This document shows, in pieces, positions 7,071 to 15,132 of a stretch of DNA of 33,667 nucleotides. Source of the DNA: Parvibaculum sp. Lineage in GTDB: Bacteria > Pseudomonadota > Alphaproteobacteria > Parvibaculales > Parvibaculaceae. The stretch's first letter is position 1; each line of letters begins with the position of its first letter. Position numbers and translations under genes: made by a program. The DNA is taken from contig NZ_JAUYUS010000004.1 in NCBI RefSeq assembly GCF_030694575.1, positions 1 through 33,667 of the forward strand. Direction: 5' to 3'. The notes below the pieces were generated by a model. The model made no database searches and was not told where the DNA came from. It was given only the letters and a program-made list of their open reading frames with translations.

Positions 7071-9335
7071 CTAATCCGCGGCTTGGGCGAGTTTGCCGGG
7101 GGCGGGGGTGAGGTCGTGGTTTTTCAGGGGGAGCTGGCGTATGCGTTTTCCCGTCGCGGCGTAGACGCCGTTGGAGACGGCGGCGGAGACGACGGGGGTT
7201 GCCGGTTCGCCGAGGCCGCCGATGGGGGCGCCGCTTTCGACGAAGTGGACGTCGATGACGGGCGTCTCCGAGAGATGCAGCATTTCGTAGTCGGTGAAGT
7301 TCGTCTGCGCGACGGCGCCGCCTTCGATCGCGATCTCGCCGTAGAGCGCGGCGGTGAGGCCGTAGATGATGCCACTTTCGACCTGCTGGGCGGCGGTGTC
7401 CGGGTGGATCACCTCGCCGCAATCGACGGCGGCCGTGACGCGGTGGACGCGGACGGCGCCCTCCTCCACCGAGATTTCAGCGACTTCCGCGACGATGGAG
7501 CCGAAGCTCTGCTGGACCGCGATGCCATGGAAGCGGCCTTCGGCGAGGGGTTTGCCCCAGCCGGCTTTTTTCGCGGCGAGATCGAGCACGGCCTGGTGGC
7601 GCGGCTGGCCTTCGAGGAGCGCGCGGCGATATTCATAAGGGTCGGCGCCGGCGCGGTGGGCGAGCTCGTCGATGAAGCTTTCGTTGAAGAAAGTGTGCTG
7701 CGTATGCGCGACGGAACGCCAGGGGCCGCGCGGCACGTGGTTTTCGACTTCGACGAAGCGGATCGACTGGTTGGGGATCGCGTAAGGGATGTGCGGGGCT
7801 TCGCCGGGCTCGTCCTTGTGGACATAGATGTTTTCCCAGGCGGTGGGCAGACCCTTTTCGTCGAGCGCGACGCGAAGGCGGGAGCTTGAGGCGATGCGGT
7901 AGGCATCGTGCTGGATGTCGTCCTCGCGGCTGTAGATGAATTTCACCGGGGCATCGACTTCCTTCGCAACGATGGTGGCGAAGTCGATCTCGCTCGGGAA
8001 ATTGAAGAAGCCTTCGCGGATCGGGATGCGGCGGCCGAAACCGCCGCCGAGCAGCATCGGATGGACTTTCACGTTTTCGAAGCCGATGCCGGAAATATCC
8101 GCGACGCGAGCGCGGGTGCCGAGCGGGTCCTGCACGCCGACCCAGACATCGGCCTTGCCGTCGCGGATCCAGACGGTGCAGTTCATCGGTTCCATGCAGG
8201 CATGTGCGAGGTAAGGCACGCGGTAAGAGGCTTCGACGATGTCGGCGCCCTGGGCGGCGAAGACGGAGGCGGCGTCGCCGATCACCTTGTCGTCCTCGCT
8301 CTTGCCCGTGGCGATGGCGGCGTCGTGGCCGGCGAAGATGGTTTCGGAGGAGACGGCCTCGCCGCCCTTCGTGTCGAAGGTGACTTCGAGCGCGGCGGCG
8401 GCTTCCTTCGCGCGCCAGTAATTGTCGGCGATGACGGCGACACCGCCGGGAAATTCGACGACCTTCTTCACGCCGCGGCGGGAGAGGATTTCGCTCGCAT
8501 CATAAGAGACGACGGTGGAGCCGAAGACGGGGGCGAGTTTCGGCGCGGCGTAGAGCATGCCGGGGGCCTCGGCGTCGATGCCGTATTTCGCGGTGCCGTT
8601 GACCTTGCCCGGAATGTCGAAGCGGGGGCGCGCGGTGCCGACGATGGTGTAGTCCTTTTTCGACTTCAGGACCGGCGCGGCGGAGGGCGCATAGCCGGCG
8701 GCGTCGGCGGCGAGTTCGCCATAGGTGGCGGACTGGCCGTTGGGGCCCGTGACGGTGCTGAGGGCGGCCACGCAATCGGATGGCGAGACGCCCCAGCGGG
8801 CGGCGGCGGCCTTGACCAGCATGTCTTTCGCGGCGGCGCCCGTGACGCGCATGCCGTGATGTCCGGTGTAGCGGACCGCCATGGAGCCGCCGGTGATCTG
8901 CAGGTTCATGAACTGCGCGATCTTGGTCCATGCGGCGGCGTTGAGGCCCTTCAGCATGGGCGGCACGTCTTCGCCGGCGACGAAGCGGTTGCCGAGCGCC
9001 TCATTGGCGAAGGCTTTTTCGGCGGGGGCCTGTTCGGCGCGGACGAGCGACCAGTCGGCTTCCAGTTCCTCCGCCGCCATCATGGCGAGCGCGGTGATGG
9101 TGCCCTGCCCCATGTCGGCATGGGGAACATAGATGGTGACGATGTTGTCCGGCGAAATTTTCAACCAGGTGGTGACGAAGCGTTCGCCGCCTTGCGCGGC
9201 CGCCCCTTCGGCAAGCTCGCGGCGCGAGGGGCCGGAGACGGCATAGCCGAGAAGAAGGCCGCCGCCGACGGCGACGCCGACGCTGCCGCCGATGAGGAAC
9301 TGGCGGCGTGAGGGCTTCTTGAATTGCATGGCCAT
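7071..9335 (-). CDS. Molybdopterin-binding large subunit of a xanthine-dehydrogenase-family hydroxylase (IorB-like)
   Basis: 754 aa, matching isoquinoline 1-oxidoreductase beta subunits and the related periplasmic aldehyde dehydrogenases. It carries the molybdenum cofactor (usually the cytosine dinucleotide form) and hydroxylates an N-heterocycle or oxidises an aldehyde. Seen: an N-terminal twin-arginine signal SRRQFLIGG (Arg10-Arg11) followed by a hydrophobic stretch, the cofactor loop GGGFGRRIP, RGPWRSVAHTQ, and GGLGEPATP near the C-terminus with the expected catalytic glutamate. Folding with cofactor in the cytosol and Tat export fit. The start at 9335 is set by the Tat motif and an upstream GGGAGAG; an in-frame extension to 9440 runs into the small subunit gene. 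It lies 13 bases after the Fe-S subunit. No FAD subunit is nearby, as usual for IorAB-type enzymes that use a cytochrome. Substrate unknown. Confidence 0.92.
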   Translation of the reverse strand: MAMQFKKPSRRQFLIGGSVGVAVGGGLLLGYAVSGPSRRELAEGAAAQGGERFVTTWLKISPDNIVTIYVPHADMGQGTITALAMMAAEELEADWSLVRAEQAPAEKAFANEALGNRFVAGEDVPPMLKGLNAAAWTKIAQFMNLQITGGSMAVRYTGHHGMRVTGAAAKDMLVKAAAARWGVSPSDCVAALSTVTGPNGQSATYGELAADAAGYAPSAAPVLKSKKDYTIVGTARPRFDIPGKVNGTAKYGIDAEAPGMLYAAPKLAPVFGSTVVSYDASEILSRRGVKKVVEFPGGVAVIADNYWRAKEAAAALEVTFDTKGGEAVSSETIFAGHDAAIATGKSEDDKVIGDAASVFAAQGADIVEASYRVPYLAHACMEPMNCTVWIRDGKADVWVGVQDPLGTRARVADISGIGFENVKVHPMLLGGGFGRRIPIREGFFNFPSEIDFATIVAKEVDAPVKFIYSREDDIQHDAYRIASSSRLRVALDEKGLPTAWENIYVHKDEPGEAPHIPYAIPNQSIRFVEVENHVPRGPWRSVAHTQHTFFNESFIDELAHRAGADPYEYRRALLEGQPRHQAVLDLAAKKAGWGKPLAEGRFHGIAVQQSFGSIVAEVAEISVEEGAVRVHRVTAAVDCGEVIHPDTAAQQVESGIIYGLTAALYGEIAIEGGAVAQTNFTDYEMLHLSETPVIDVHFVESGAPIGGLGEPATPVVSAAVSNGVYAATGKRIRQLPLKNHDLTPAPGKLAQAAD

Positions 9336-9348
9336 GATGCTCTCTCCC

Positions 9349-9816
9349 TCAGGCTGCGGTGACGGAACGGATGGCGGCGCGGACGCGCGGATAGGTGCCG
9401 CAGCGGCAGACATTGGTGATCGCCGCATCGATGTCTTCATCCGTGGGCCGAGGATTTTCCGCGAGGAGCGCGGAGACGGCCATCAACATGCCGGACTGGC
9501 AATAGCCGCATTGGGGAACCTGCGCGTCGATCCAGGCCTGCTGGACGGGAGCGAGCATGCCCTCCGCCGCGCCGGACGTGGCGGCAAGGCCCTCGATGGT
9601 GGTGATCTCGGCGCCGTCCACGGCCTCTACGGGCGTGACGCAGGTGCGGGTCGCGACGCCGTCGACATGGACCGTGCAGGCCCCGCAGGCGGCGACGCCG
9701 CAGCCGAATTTCGTGCCGGTGAGGCCAAGCTCGTCGCGCAGCGCCCAGAGGAGCGGCATTTCGGGCTCGATGTCGAGCGAATGCGTCGTGCCGTTGACTT
9801 TGAGGGTAATGGCCAT
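9349..9816 (-). CDS. [2Fe-2S] small subunit of the molybdenum hydroxylase (IorA-like)
   Basis: 155 aa, typical. It holds two [2Fe-2S] clusters that take electrons from the molybdenum site. The plant-type N-terminal cluster is in [13 protein letters not shown] with a later cysteine (TRTC); the C-terminal helical cluster is in CGYCQSGM and [10 protein letters not shown]. It lacks a signal peptide and would be exported bound to the Tat-tagged large subunit. First gene of the two-gene operon; the upstream region carries a candidate operator at 9868-9891. Upstream AGGGAGG supports the ATG at 9816. Confidence 0.94.
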   Translation of the reverse strand: MAITLKVNGTTHSLDIEPEMPLLWALRDELGLTGTKFGCGVAACGACTVHVDGVATRTCVTPVEAVDGAEITTIEGLAATSGAAEGMLAPVQQAWIDAQVPQCGYCQSGMLMAVSALLAENPRPTDEDIDAAITNVCRCGTYPRVRAAIRSVTAA

Positions 9817-9867
9817 TGGGCGTGCCTCCCTGGGGTTCGCCCCGGGCGGGGCGTGCGGCCTATAGAA

Positions 9868-9891
9868 TGACCAAAAATATCATTTCGGTCA
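9868..9891. promoter_or_regulatory. Candidate operator upstream of iorAB-like genes
   Basis: A 24-bp inverted repeat: TGACCAAA at the left and TTCGGTCA at the right (seven of eight bases pair), with an AT-rich centre. It lies about 52-75 bases before the small-subunit ATG, where a repressor or activator would act. The TGACC.../...GGTCA form is often bound by TetR-type regulators, but no such gene is adjacent. Confidence 0.55.
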
Positions 9892-9941
9892 GTCGGTCGC
9901 CAGTACGCATTTGGGGGCTCACGGCTTCGTGAACGGCTTGG

Positions 9942-9999
9942 CCACCCTCCCCCATTCCTTGGTGGCTCGTCCGCCAAGGCGGACAAGCTGGGAGGGTGG
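9942..9999. repeat. Nested palindromic repeat upstream of sodC
   Basis: Outer arms CCACCCTCCC (9942-9951) and GGGAGGGTGG (9990-9999) are exact complements; inside is GTCCGCC-AA-GGCGGAC (9969-9984). It is a REP-like element in the divergent region between iorA and sodC. Confidence 0.75.
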
Positions 10000-10074
10000 G
10001 AAGTGAGATGGGCTTTTCTGTCTGAACTTTTGCTCTAGGTTCTGGCGAGAAGGTTTTTCAAGAAGGAGGTTCCC

Positions 10075-10614
10075 ATGTCCGGTTTCCGTCTCGGCGCGCT
10101 TGCGGCCGTGTTTTCGCTGGCGGCGCTGCCCGCTTTTGCCGCCGATGCGCCGCTGGCCGCAGGCACGTTCAAGAATGGCGAGCAGGCCGAGATCGGGACC
10201 GCCGATCTGTCGGAGGGACCGTCGGGTGTTCTCATACGGGTGAATGTGGAAGGGCTCGAACCCGGCTGGCACGGCATTCATTTCCACCAGACCGGCGATT
10301 GCTCCGATGAGGGCTTCAAGAAGTCGGGCGCGCATGTGCATCATGCCGAGAAGGTGCCGCACGGGTTGCTGAACCCGGAAGGGCCGGACGATGGCGACCT
10401 GCCGAACCTTTACGTGGCGGTGGACGGCACGGGCCAGGCGGAAATGTTTTCGACGCGCGTGACGCTGACGGGCGAAGACGACGGCCGGGCGCATCTGCTC
10501 GACGCGGACGGCTCGGCGATCGTCATCCACGCCAATCCCGACGACCATATGAGCCAGCCGATCGGCGGCGCGGGCGACCGGGTTGCCTGTGCGGTGATCG
10601 GGAAAGTGGAGTGA
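10075..10614 (+). CDS. sodC: Periplasmic Cu/Zn superoxide dismutase with altered zinc site
   Basis: 179 aa. The enzyme converts superoxide to O2 and H2O2. A Sec signal peptide ends at AFA|ADAP (about residue 23), placing it in the periplasm. Copper ligands are seen: His69 and His71 in GWHGIHFH, the bridging His87 in SGAH, and His152 in IHANPDDH. For zinc, His96 (VPHGLLNPEG) and Asp108 (GDLPN) are in place, but the third histidine, which proteobacterial SodCs have in EGPHAGDLPN, is Asp105 here (EGPDDGDLPN). Cys76 and Cys172 can form the structural disulfide. AAGGAGG at 10063-10069 is a near-perfect ribosome binding site five bases before the ATG. It stands alone, so probably has its own promoter. 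Confidence 0.94.
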   Translation: MSGFRLGALAAVFSLAALPAFAADAPLAAGTFKNGEQAEIGTADLSEGPSGVLIRVNVEGLEPGWHGIHFHQTGDCSDEGFKKSGAHVHHAEKVPHGLLNPEGPDDGDLPNLYVAVDGTGQAEMFSTRVTLTGEDDGRAHLLDADGSAIVIHANPDDHMSQPIGGAGDRVACAVIGKVE

Positions 10615-10667
10615 GAAGCGGGTTTAAACGCGACGGCATTCCGCGCGGCAAGGCGGCGCCCCCTCCC

Positions 10668-10711
10668 CGAAATTTGCAGGGCAAATTTCGACCCGCCCCC
10701 CAGGGGCGGGT
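10668..10711. repeat. Double-hairpin intergenic repeat after sodC
   Basis: Hairpin one is CGAAATTTGC (10668-10677) / GCAAATTTCG (10681-10690); hairpin two is ACCCGCCCC / GGGGCGGGT at 10691-10711. The pair is a REP-like unit of a type widespread in alphaproteobacteria. It sits between two convergent genes and could act as a transcript barrier. Confidence 0.8.
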
Positions 10712-10743
10712 AGGAAGATAATTCTCCGACTATCTCCGGCACG

Positions 10744-11478
10744 CTACTTATCCAGCTCCGGATAGTGGCGGAAGATGCCGCTTTCGTTGAAGGGCTGGCG
10801 TCTTTCGCTTTCGAGATATGCTTTTATGCGCGGGCGTTTCTTCACCGTCTCGTGCAGCGACGCGACGAGGGGCCGGCTTTTCAGGAGCCGGCCCATTGCT
10901 TTGGGGAAGGCGTATTTGAGGCCGTCGACCGTGTGGAAGAGCGAGAGGTCGGCATAGGTGAGCGATTTGCCGACGAGGCGGGGCTTTGCTTCCGTCGTGC
11001 CGTTGGCGGCGAGAATGCTTTCGAAGTAATCCAGAAATTTCGGGATGCGGGCGGTGCGGAATTCTTCCGCGCGGCGGGCGGCTTCCATTTTCTGATCCTC
11101 GTAATAGAGGCCGACGCCGACGGGATGATGCACGTCATGCGCCTCGGCGACGAGGTCCGTGATCGTGAGTTCGATCTGATGCGTCCAGAGGGCGCCGCTT
11201 TCGGATTTCGGCGCGAGGCCGAGACGGGGGCCGAGGTAAAAAAGGATGGCCGCGACCTGACCGATAACGACGCGCCCATCGCGCAGGAAAGGCGGCGCGA
11301 AGGAGGGATGCTGCGTGCCCTCCCCTTCGAGCAGCGCCGTCATCTCCGCCATGCCGTTTTCGCGCTCGCGGGCGACATCGATGTAAGCGGCACCCGCCTC
11401 CTCCAGCGCGAGGCGGACATACTCACCGCGGCCGGGAATGCCGGGCCAGTAGAAGAGTTCGTAGGGTTTTTTCGGCAT
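10744..11478 (-). CDS. Glutathione S-transferase family protein (sigma/alpha-like)
   Basis: 244 aa. The N-terminal thioredoxin-like domain starts with PYELFYWPGIPGRGEYVRLALEEAG; the aromatic YWPG..GRGE pattern resembles the YFNGRGRGE start of sigma-class enzymes, where a Tyr activates glutathione. The helical C-terminal domain has SLTYADLSLFHTVDGLKY, the usual N-capping region. GSTs conjugate glutathione to electrophiles in the cytosol. The ATG at 11478 has AGGAGG six bases upstream; the longer form from 11502 lacks this. It is convergent with sodC, both with protective roles against reactive molecules, but a functional link is only inference. Confidence 0.88.
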   Translation of the reverse strand: MPKKPYELFYWPGIPGRGEYVRLALEEAGAAYIDVARERENGMAEMTALLEGEGTQHPSFAPPFLRDGRVVIGQVAAILFYLGPRLGLAPKSESGALWTHQIELTITDLVAEAHDVHHPVGVGLYYEDQKMEAARRAEEFRTARIPKFLDYFESILAANGTTEAKPRLVGKSLTYADLSLFHTVDGLKYAFPKAMGRLLKSRPLVASLHETVKKRPRIKAYLESERRQPFNESGIFRHYPELDK

Positions 11479-11647
11479 GGGGGACCTCCTTTCCCGAGAC
11501 ATTCAGGGTCGTCCGGCCCGCTGAAAAGGCAAGGACATCCGCCAGATTTCGGCTTACAGCAAAGAATGGCGCATTTTTGGATTGATCGATGATGATATTT
11601 TGATTATTAAATGGAGACAGGAAGGGCATGGAGCCGGAGGACAGGAC

Positions 11648-12040
11648 ATGGCCGAGACGAACGACACTATAGAGACGGGCAAGGACAACGTCGCGACGCG
11701 CTACCGGGTCGAGGTGGGCGAGGAATTTCCGCTGTCGGAGCAGGAGCGGCGCGGCAGCTGCGAGATGCATGGGCGCTGGCAGGGCCACGAGTGGAAGGCG
11801 GAATGGCGCCACGAGCGGCGCGGAGGCGAGAGACGCGATTGGCATGCGTATGAGTGGCGGCTGCCGCGCGGCGCGAGGTTCGTGCTGGCGCTGGTCGTTC
11901 TGGTCGCGCTTGTTTCGGCGGCGGCGAGCTATCCGCTGGCGACGCTTGGCGTGGTCGCGCTGCTTGTGCTGTTCGCCGGCGGGCGCCGCTCGCGGCGGAG
12001 CTGGAATTATCGGGACTGGGACAGAAGGGACGCGGCATGA
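11648..12040 (+). CDS. Small membrane protein with charged N-terminal domain, unknown
   Basis: 130 aa. The first 75 residues are very polar and rich in Trp, Arg and Glu (WKAEWRHERRGGERRDWHAYEWRL). A hydrophobic block of about 35 residues follows (FVLALVVLVALVSAA ... LATLGVVALLVLFAGG), enough for a helical hairpin, and then a basic tail. GGAGG at 11636-11640 supports ATG 11648; the in-frame TTG at 11582 is less likely. Its stop overlaps the next start as ATGA, so the two are translated together. No family is recognised. It may be a membrane-anchored partner of the downstream DNA-binding-type protein. Confidence 0.72.
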   Translation: MAETNDTIETGKDNVATRYRVEVGEEFPLSEQERRGSCEMHGRWQGHEWKAEWRHERRGGERRDWHAYEWRLPRGARFVLALVVLVALVSAAASYPLATLGVVALLVLFAGGRRSRRSWNYRDWDRRDAA

Positions 12041-12336
12041 GCGCGCGCGAAGACGAAACGGACGCTGCCTGCGCGCCCGGACGGCGCGGACGCCACAGGC
12101 GGCACCGGCGCGAGACGAACGAGCGCGACACGACGCGCGTGCAACTCGAACTGCCGCCCCAGGCGATGGAACGGCTGCAGCAACTGAAGGACAAGACGGA
12201 GGCGGCGTCCTATGCGGAGGTGATCCGCAATGCGCTCCGGCTTTACGAGGCGCTGATCCAGGAAGCGGATCGGGGGGCCGAATTCCAGGTCAAGGGGCCG
12301 GACGGCGTGGCGGTGCCTTACAGGATTTTCTTGTAG
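12037..12336 (+). CDS. Ribbon-helix-helix (CopG/Arc-like) protein
   Basis: 99 aa. After a basic, disordered N-terminus (RRGRHRRHRR) comes a ribbon-helix-helix unit: TTRVQLELPPQAMERLQQLKD forms the strand and first helix, SYAEVIRNALRLYEALIQEA the second. Such proteins dimerise and bind DNA through the strand; in toxin-antitoxin systems they are antitoxins. The gene overlaps the upstream membrane-protein gene by four bases (ATGA). No RelE/ParE-like toxin is seen, and the upstream protein is not a known toxin. The C-terminal EFQVKGPDGVAVPYRIFL is a small extra strand region. The DNA-binding fold is likely; target and role unknown. Confidence 0.8.
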   Translation: MSAREDETDAACAPGRRGRHRRHRRETNERDTTRVQLELPPQAMERLQQLKDKTEAASYAEVIRNALRLYEALIQEADRGAEFQVKGPDGVAVPYRIFL

Positions 12337-12370
12337 GGCGCGAAGGACCGTTCCTGCATTTAAAAGCATC

Positions 12371-12508
12371 GTCACCCCCGGGCTTGACCCGGGGGTCCAG
12401 GGCGAGAAAGCGCAGCGTGCAACGCGCGCCTATAGCAAGGAAGAGTTTTGCGAAGAGAGACGGCACGTTCCGCGCCTACTGGATTGCCGGGTCAAGCCCG
12501 GCAAAGAC
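12371..12508. repeat. Composite palindromic repeat with two related hairpins
   Basis: CCCCCGGG-CTTGA-CCCGGGGG (12374-12394) and GCCGGG-TCAAG-CCCGGC (12486-12502) are two hairpins, each flanked by GTCCAG- or CTGGATT-like sequence in opposite orientation, as in inverted repeat pairs common in alphaproteobacteria. It fills the space between the convergent ribbon-helix-helix and divL genes. No gene is visible from 12337 to 12540. Confidence 0.75.
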
Positions 12509-12524
12509 AGATTATATAATCTGT
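12507..12524. promoter_or_regulatory. AT-rich perfect 18-bp palindrome downstream of divL
   Basis: ACAGATTATATAATCTGT is its own complement over all 18 bases, in otherwise very GC-rich surroundings, 17 bases past the divL stop. It could be a protein-binding site or a weak bidirectional terminator stem. Confidence 0.5.
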
Positions 12525-12540
12525 AGGCAGATAGTACTCC

Positions 12541-15132
12541 CTATCCCACTTCCAGCTTCGTCGGCACGGGCGAGGTTGACGTTTGCGTGGCCGGCGGGGC
12601 GGCGCGGACGGGGAGGTGGCAGGTGACGCGGGTGCCGACGTCGGGGGCGCTTTCGAGCGTTACCCAGCCGCCATGCAATTCCACGAAGGAGCGGACGAGG
12701 GAGAGGCCGAGGCCGGCGCCGCGACGGCGGTCGGATGAGGAATGGGCCTCGAAGCGGTCGAAGACGTTGGACTGCAATTCCGGCTTGATGCCGATACCGG
12801 TGTCCTCGACATAAAGCTCGACCGAATTGTCGCGGCGGGCGGCACCGATGACGATCGTGTCGCCGGGGCTGGTGAAGGCGAGCGAATTCGACAGCAGGTT
12901 TATCATGATCTGCTTGATGCGCTTTTCGTCGGCGCGGACGATGCCGATATCCTTCGGACACTCGACCCTCAGCGTGACCTTGTTCTTCTGCGCCGGGCGC
13001 TGCGCGAATTCCTCCGTCGCATAGATCACTTCCGACAATTCGACATCCGACAGGTCGAGCGTCATGGCGCCCGCCTCGATGACGGCGAGATCGAGAATGT
13101 CGTTCACGACGTCGATGAGGGTTTCGGACGATTCCAGAATGCCCTGCATGTATTCGTGCTGGCGCGGCGAAAGCGGGCCGAACATTTCGGTTTCGAGGAT
13201 TTCGCCGAAGCCGAGAATATTCGTGAGCGGCGTGCGGAGCTGGTAGGAGACGTGGCTGATGAATTCGGATTTCAGCCGGTCCGCCGTTTCGAGCGCGTCG
13301 TTGCGGTCGCGAAGCGCCTGCTCCATGCGCGTCGAATCCGTGACGTCCACATAGGTCATCAGCGTCGCGCCATCCGGCAGCGGCACCTGCGCGTAATCGA
13401 CCACCGAGCCGTCCGGCCGGTCGAGGCGGCCGGTGATCTGGGTGCGGATGCCCGACATGTTGGTGACGCCGTTTTTCAGGATTTCCCATTCGGCGTCGTC
13501 GGAGAGAAGCGGGCGGCACATCTCGACCAGTTCGTTCACATGCGGTTCGCCGCCGAGATCGCCGTCGCCGAGATTCCAGATGCTCGCGTAGGCCGGGTTG
13601 TAGAGTTTCAGGCGGCCGTCGGAGCCGAACACGGCGACGCCTTCATAGAGATGGTCGATGGTTTCGCGCTGCACGCGGGCGAGCGTGTTGTAGGAGCTTT
13701 CGAGATTGAGCCGCTCGGTGACGTTTTCATAGAGATAGATGACGCCGCCGAAGGGATGCGCTTGCGCGAGGAGCTTGATCGTGCGGCCGTCCGGCAGGTG
13801 CCAGTATTCGTCGACCGGCTCGGTCGAGGTGTAGATCTCCATGCGGCTCTGCTTCCAGGCCTGGAAGTTCGCCTGTTCGGGCAGGCGGCGGCGGGCGCGC
13901 AATTCGTCGAGTATTTCGCCGTCGGAGGGGCCGCCATCGAGCCAGTGCGGCTCGAGGCCCCACAGCGTTTCGAAGGCGCGGTTGCGGAAGGTGAGGCGCT
14001 TGTCGGGACCGCAGATCGCGACCGCCGTGGTCACGCGGTCGAGCGTGGCGGCGTGGCTTTCGATGTGGCGGCGCAGTTCGGCTTCGGCTTCGTCGAGATC
14101 GGAGACGTCGATCGCGATGCCGGCGACACCGTCCGACATGCGCTGTTCCACGATGTCGAGGGCACGACGTTCGCCCGCCATGATGGCGTGGCTGCGCTCA
14201 TGCGCGCGGGCCCGGTCGAACAGGGCGCGGCGGAGCGCGGACAAGGTTTCCTCGTTCAGGAGTTCGAGGCCGCGCGCGACGGCATCCTCCGGCGAGGCGG
14301 CATCGACGGCGCGGGCATAGGCGGCGTTGACCCAGACGAGAGCGCCGTCCTCGCTGCGGCGCCAGGCGGGGAACGGGGCGGTGCCGATATGTTCCTCGAA
14401 GCGGGCGCGCGAATATTCGGCCTGGCGGAGACGCTCCTTGAGGCGCGAGACCTCGGCGCGCTCGCCCGTGACGTCGCGCAGCCAGAGCACGGCGAGCGCG
14501 CCGGCGGGACGGCCTTCCGCCTCGAAGGTGCGGCCGTCCGTCGACTGGACATGGAGCGAGAAGCGGGCGCCGCGCGTGCGCAGGCGCTGCACGGCGGTGT
14601 TGAGACGGCCGGCATTTTCGGGCTCGAGGCGGGTCAGCAGATAGTTGAAATCGAGGTCGCCCGAAGAGGGGTCGACCAGCGTCGCCGTGGACCCGACGAT
14701 GCGGGGGCGGGCCTGAAAGGTGCCGGGAGCGGCGCGCAGCGTTTCCGGCGTCCAGATGAAGACGGCGTCTGGTTCGGCGGCGAGGATCGCTTCGGCCGCG
14801 TCGAGGCGGGCCTCGAGGGCGGCGAGGCTCGTCTCGCGCTCGAGCGCGACGCGGCGCGCGATGCGCGAGGCGCGCAGGCCGGTAATGGCGGCGAGGACGC
14901 CGGCGAAGGCGAGGCCGGCGGCGACGGCGTAGGAGGTCGCGAGCGCAGGATCGGCGGCGGCTTCAGGCGGGAGGCCGAGCGCCGTCAGGGTTTCGATGAG
15001 GCCATTGGAAAGGGGTGCGGACTGGGTGGCCTGGGCGGCGGCGGATTGGGGCACGAGGCCAAGCAGGAGGGCGGGCGCGGCGCATCCGGCGCGCAAAAAC
15101 CTTCTCCAGTTCCGGCCTTCCGCCGCCTTCAT
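12541..15132 (-). CDS. divL: DivL-type sensor kinase homologue with tyrosine in place of the phospho-histidine
   Basis: 863 aa. The N-terminus has a signal-like hydrophobic run (APALLLGLVPQSAAAQA) and a membrane segment (YAVAAGLAFAGVLAAITGL). PAS-like domains follow, clearest at about 365 (AVAICGPDKRLTFRNRAF) and 495 (GVAVFGSDGRLKLYNPAY). The dimerisation box reads SHVSYQLRTPLTNILGF: Tyr630 stands where histidine kinases have the phosphorylated His. The ATPase domain is intact (MINLLSNSLAF, VEDTGIGI, GAGLGLSLV). DivL in Caulobacter has the same His-to-Tyr change and controls CckA and hence CtrA by binding phosphorylated DivK, so the symbol fits. The ATG at 15132 has GGGGA nine bases upstream; a further ATG at 15141 is possible. 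It lies after ahcY on the same strand, separated by a terminator. Confidence 0.88.
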   Translation of the reverse strand: MKAAEGRNWRRFLRAGCAAPALLLGLVPQSAAAQATQSAPLSNGLIETLTALGLPPEAAADPALATSYAVAAGLAFAGVLAAITGLRASRIARRVALERETSLAALEARLDAAEAILAAEPDAVFIWTPETLRAAPGTFQARPRIVGSTATLVDPSSGDLDFNYLLTRLEPENAGRLNTAVQRLRTRGARFSLHVQSTDGRTFEAEGRPAGALAVLWLRDVTGERAEVSRLKERLRQAEYSRARFEEHIGTAPFPAWRRSEDGALVWVNAAYARAVDAASPEDAVARGLELLNEETLSALRRALFDRARAHERSHAIMAGERRALDIVEQRMSDGVAGIAIDVSDLDEAEAELRRHIESHAATLDRVTTAVAICGPDKRLTFRNRAFETLWGLEPHWLDGGPSDGEILDELRARRRLPEQANFQAWKQSRMEIYTSTEPVDEYWHLPDGRTIKLLAQAHPFGGVIYLYENVTERLNLESSYNTLARVQRETIDHLYEGVAVFGSDGRLKLYNPAYASIWNLGDGDLGGEPHVNELVEMCRPLLSDDAEWEILKNGVTNMSGIRTQITGRLDRPDGSVVDYAQVPLPDGATLMTYVDVTDSTRMEQALRDRNDALETADRLKSEFISHVSYQLRTPLTNILGFGEILETEMFGPLSPRQHEYMQGILESSETLIDVVNDILDLAVIEAGAMTLDLSDVELSEVIYATEEFAQRPAQKNKVTLRVECPKDIGIVRADEKRIKQIMINLLSNSLAFTSPGDTIVIGAARRDNSVELYVEDTGIGIKPELQSNVFDRFEAHSSSDRRRGAGLGLSLVRSFVELHGGWVTLESAPDVGTRVTCHLPVRAAPPATQTSTSPVPTKLEVG

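Noticed and set aside
7908-9311. 467-codon open frame opposite the molybdenum hydroxylase gene
   Set aside because: Low-complexity Gly/Asp/Ala/Arg-rich translation without motifs; the minus strand encodes the enzyme.
12037-12336. Firm antitoxin call for the ribbon-helix-helix protein
   Set aside because: No toxin-family protein is next to it. The fold alone is not enough.
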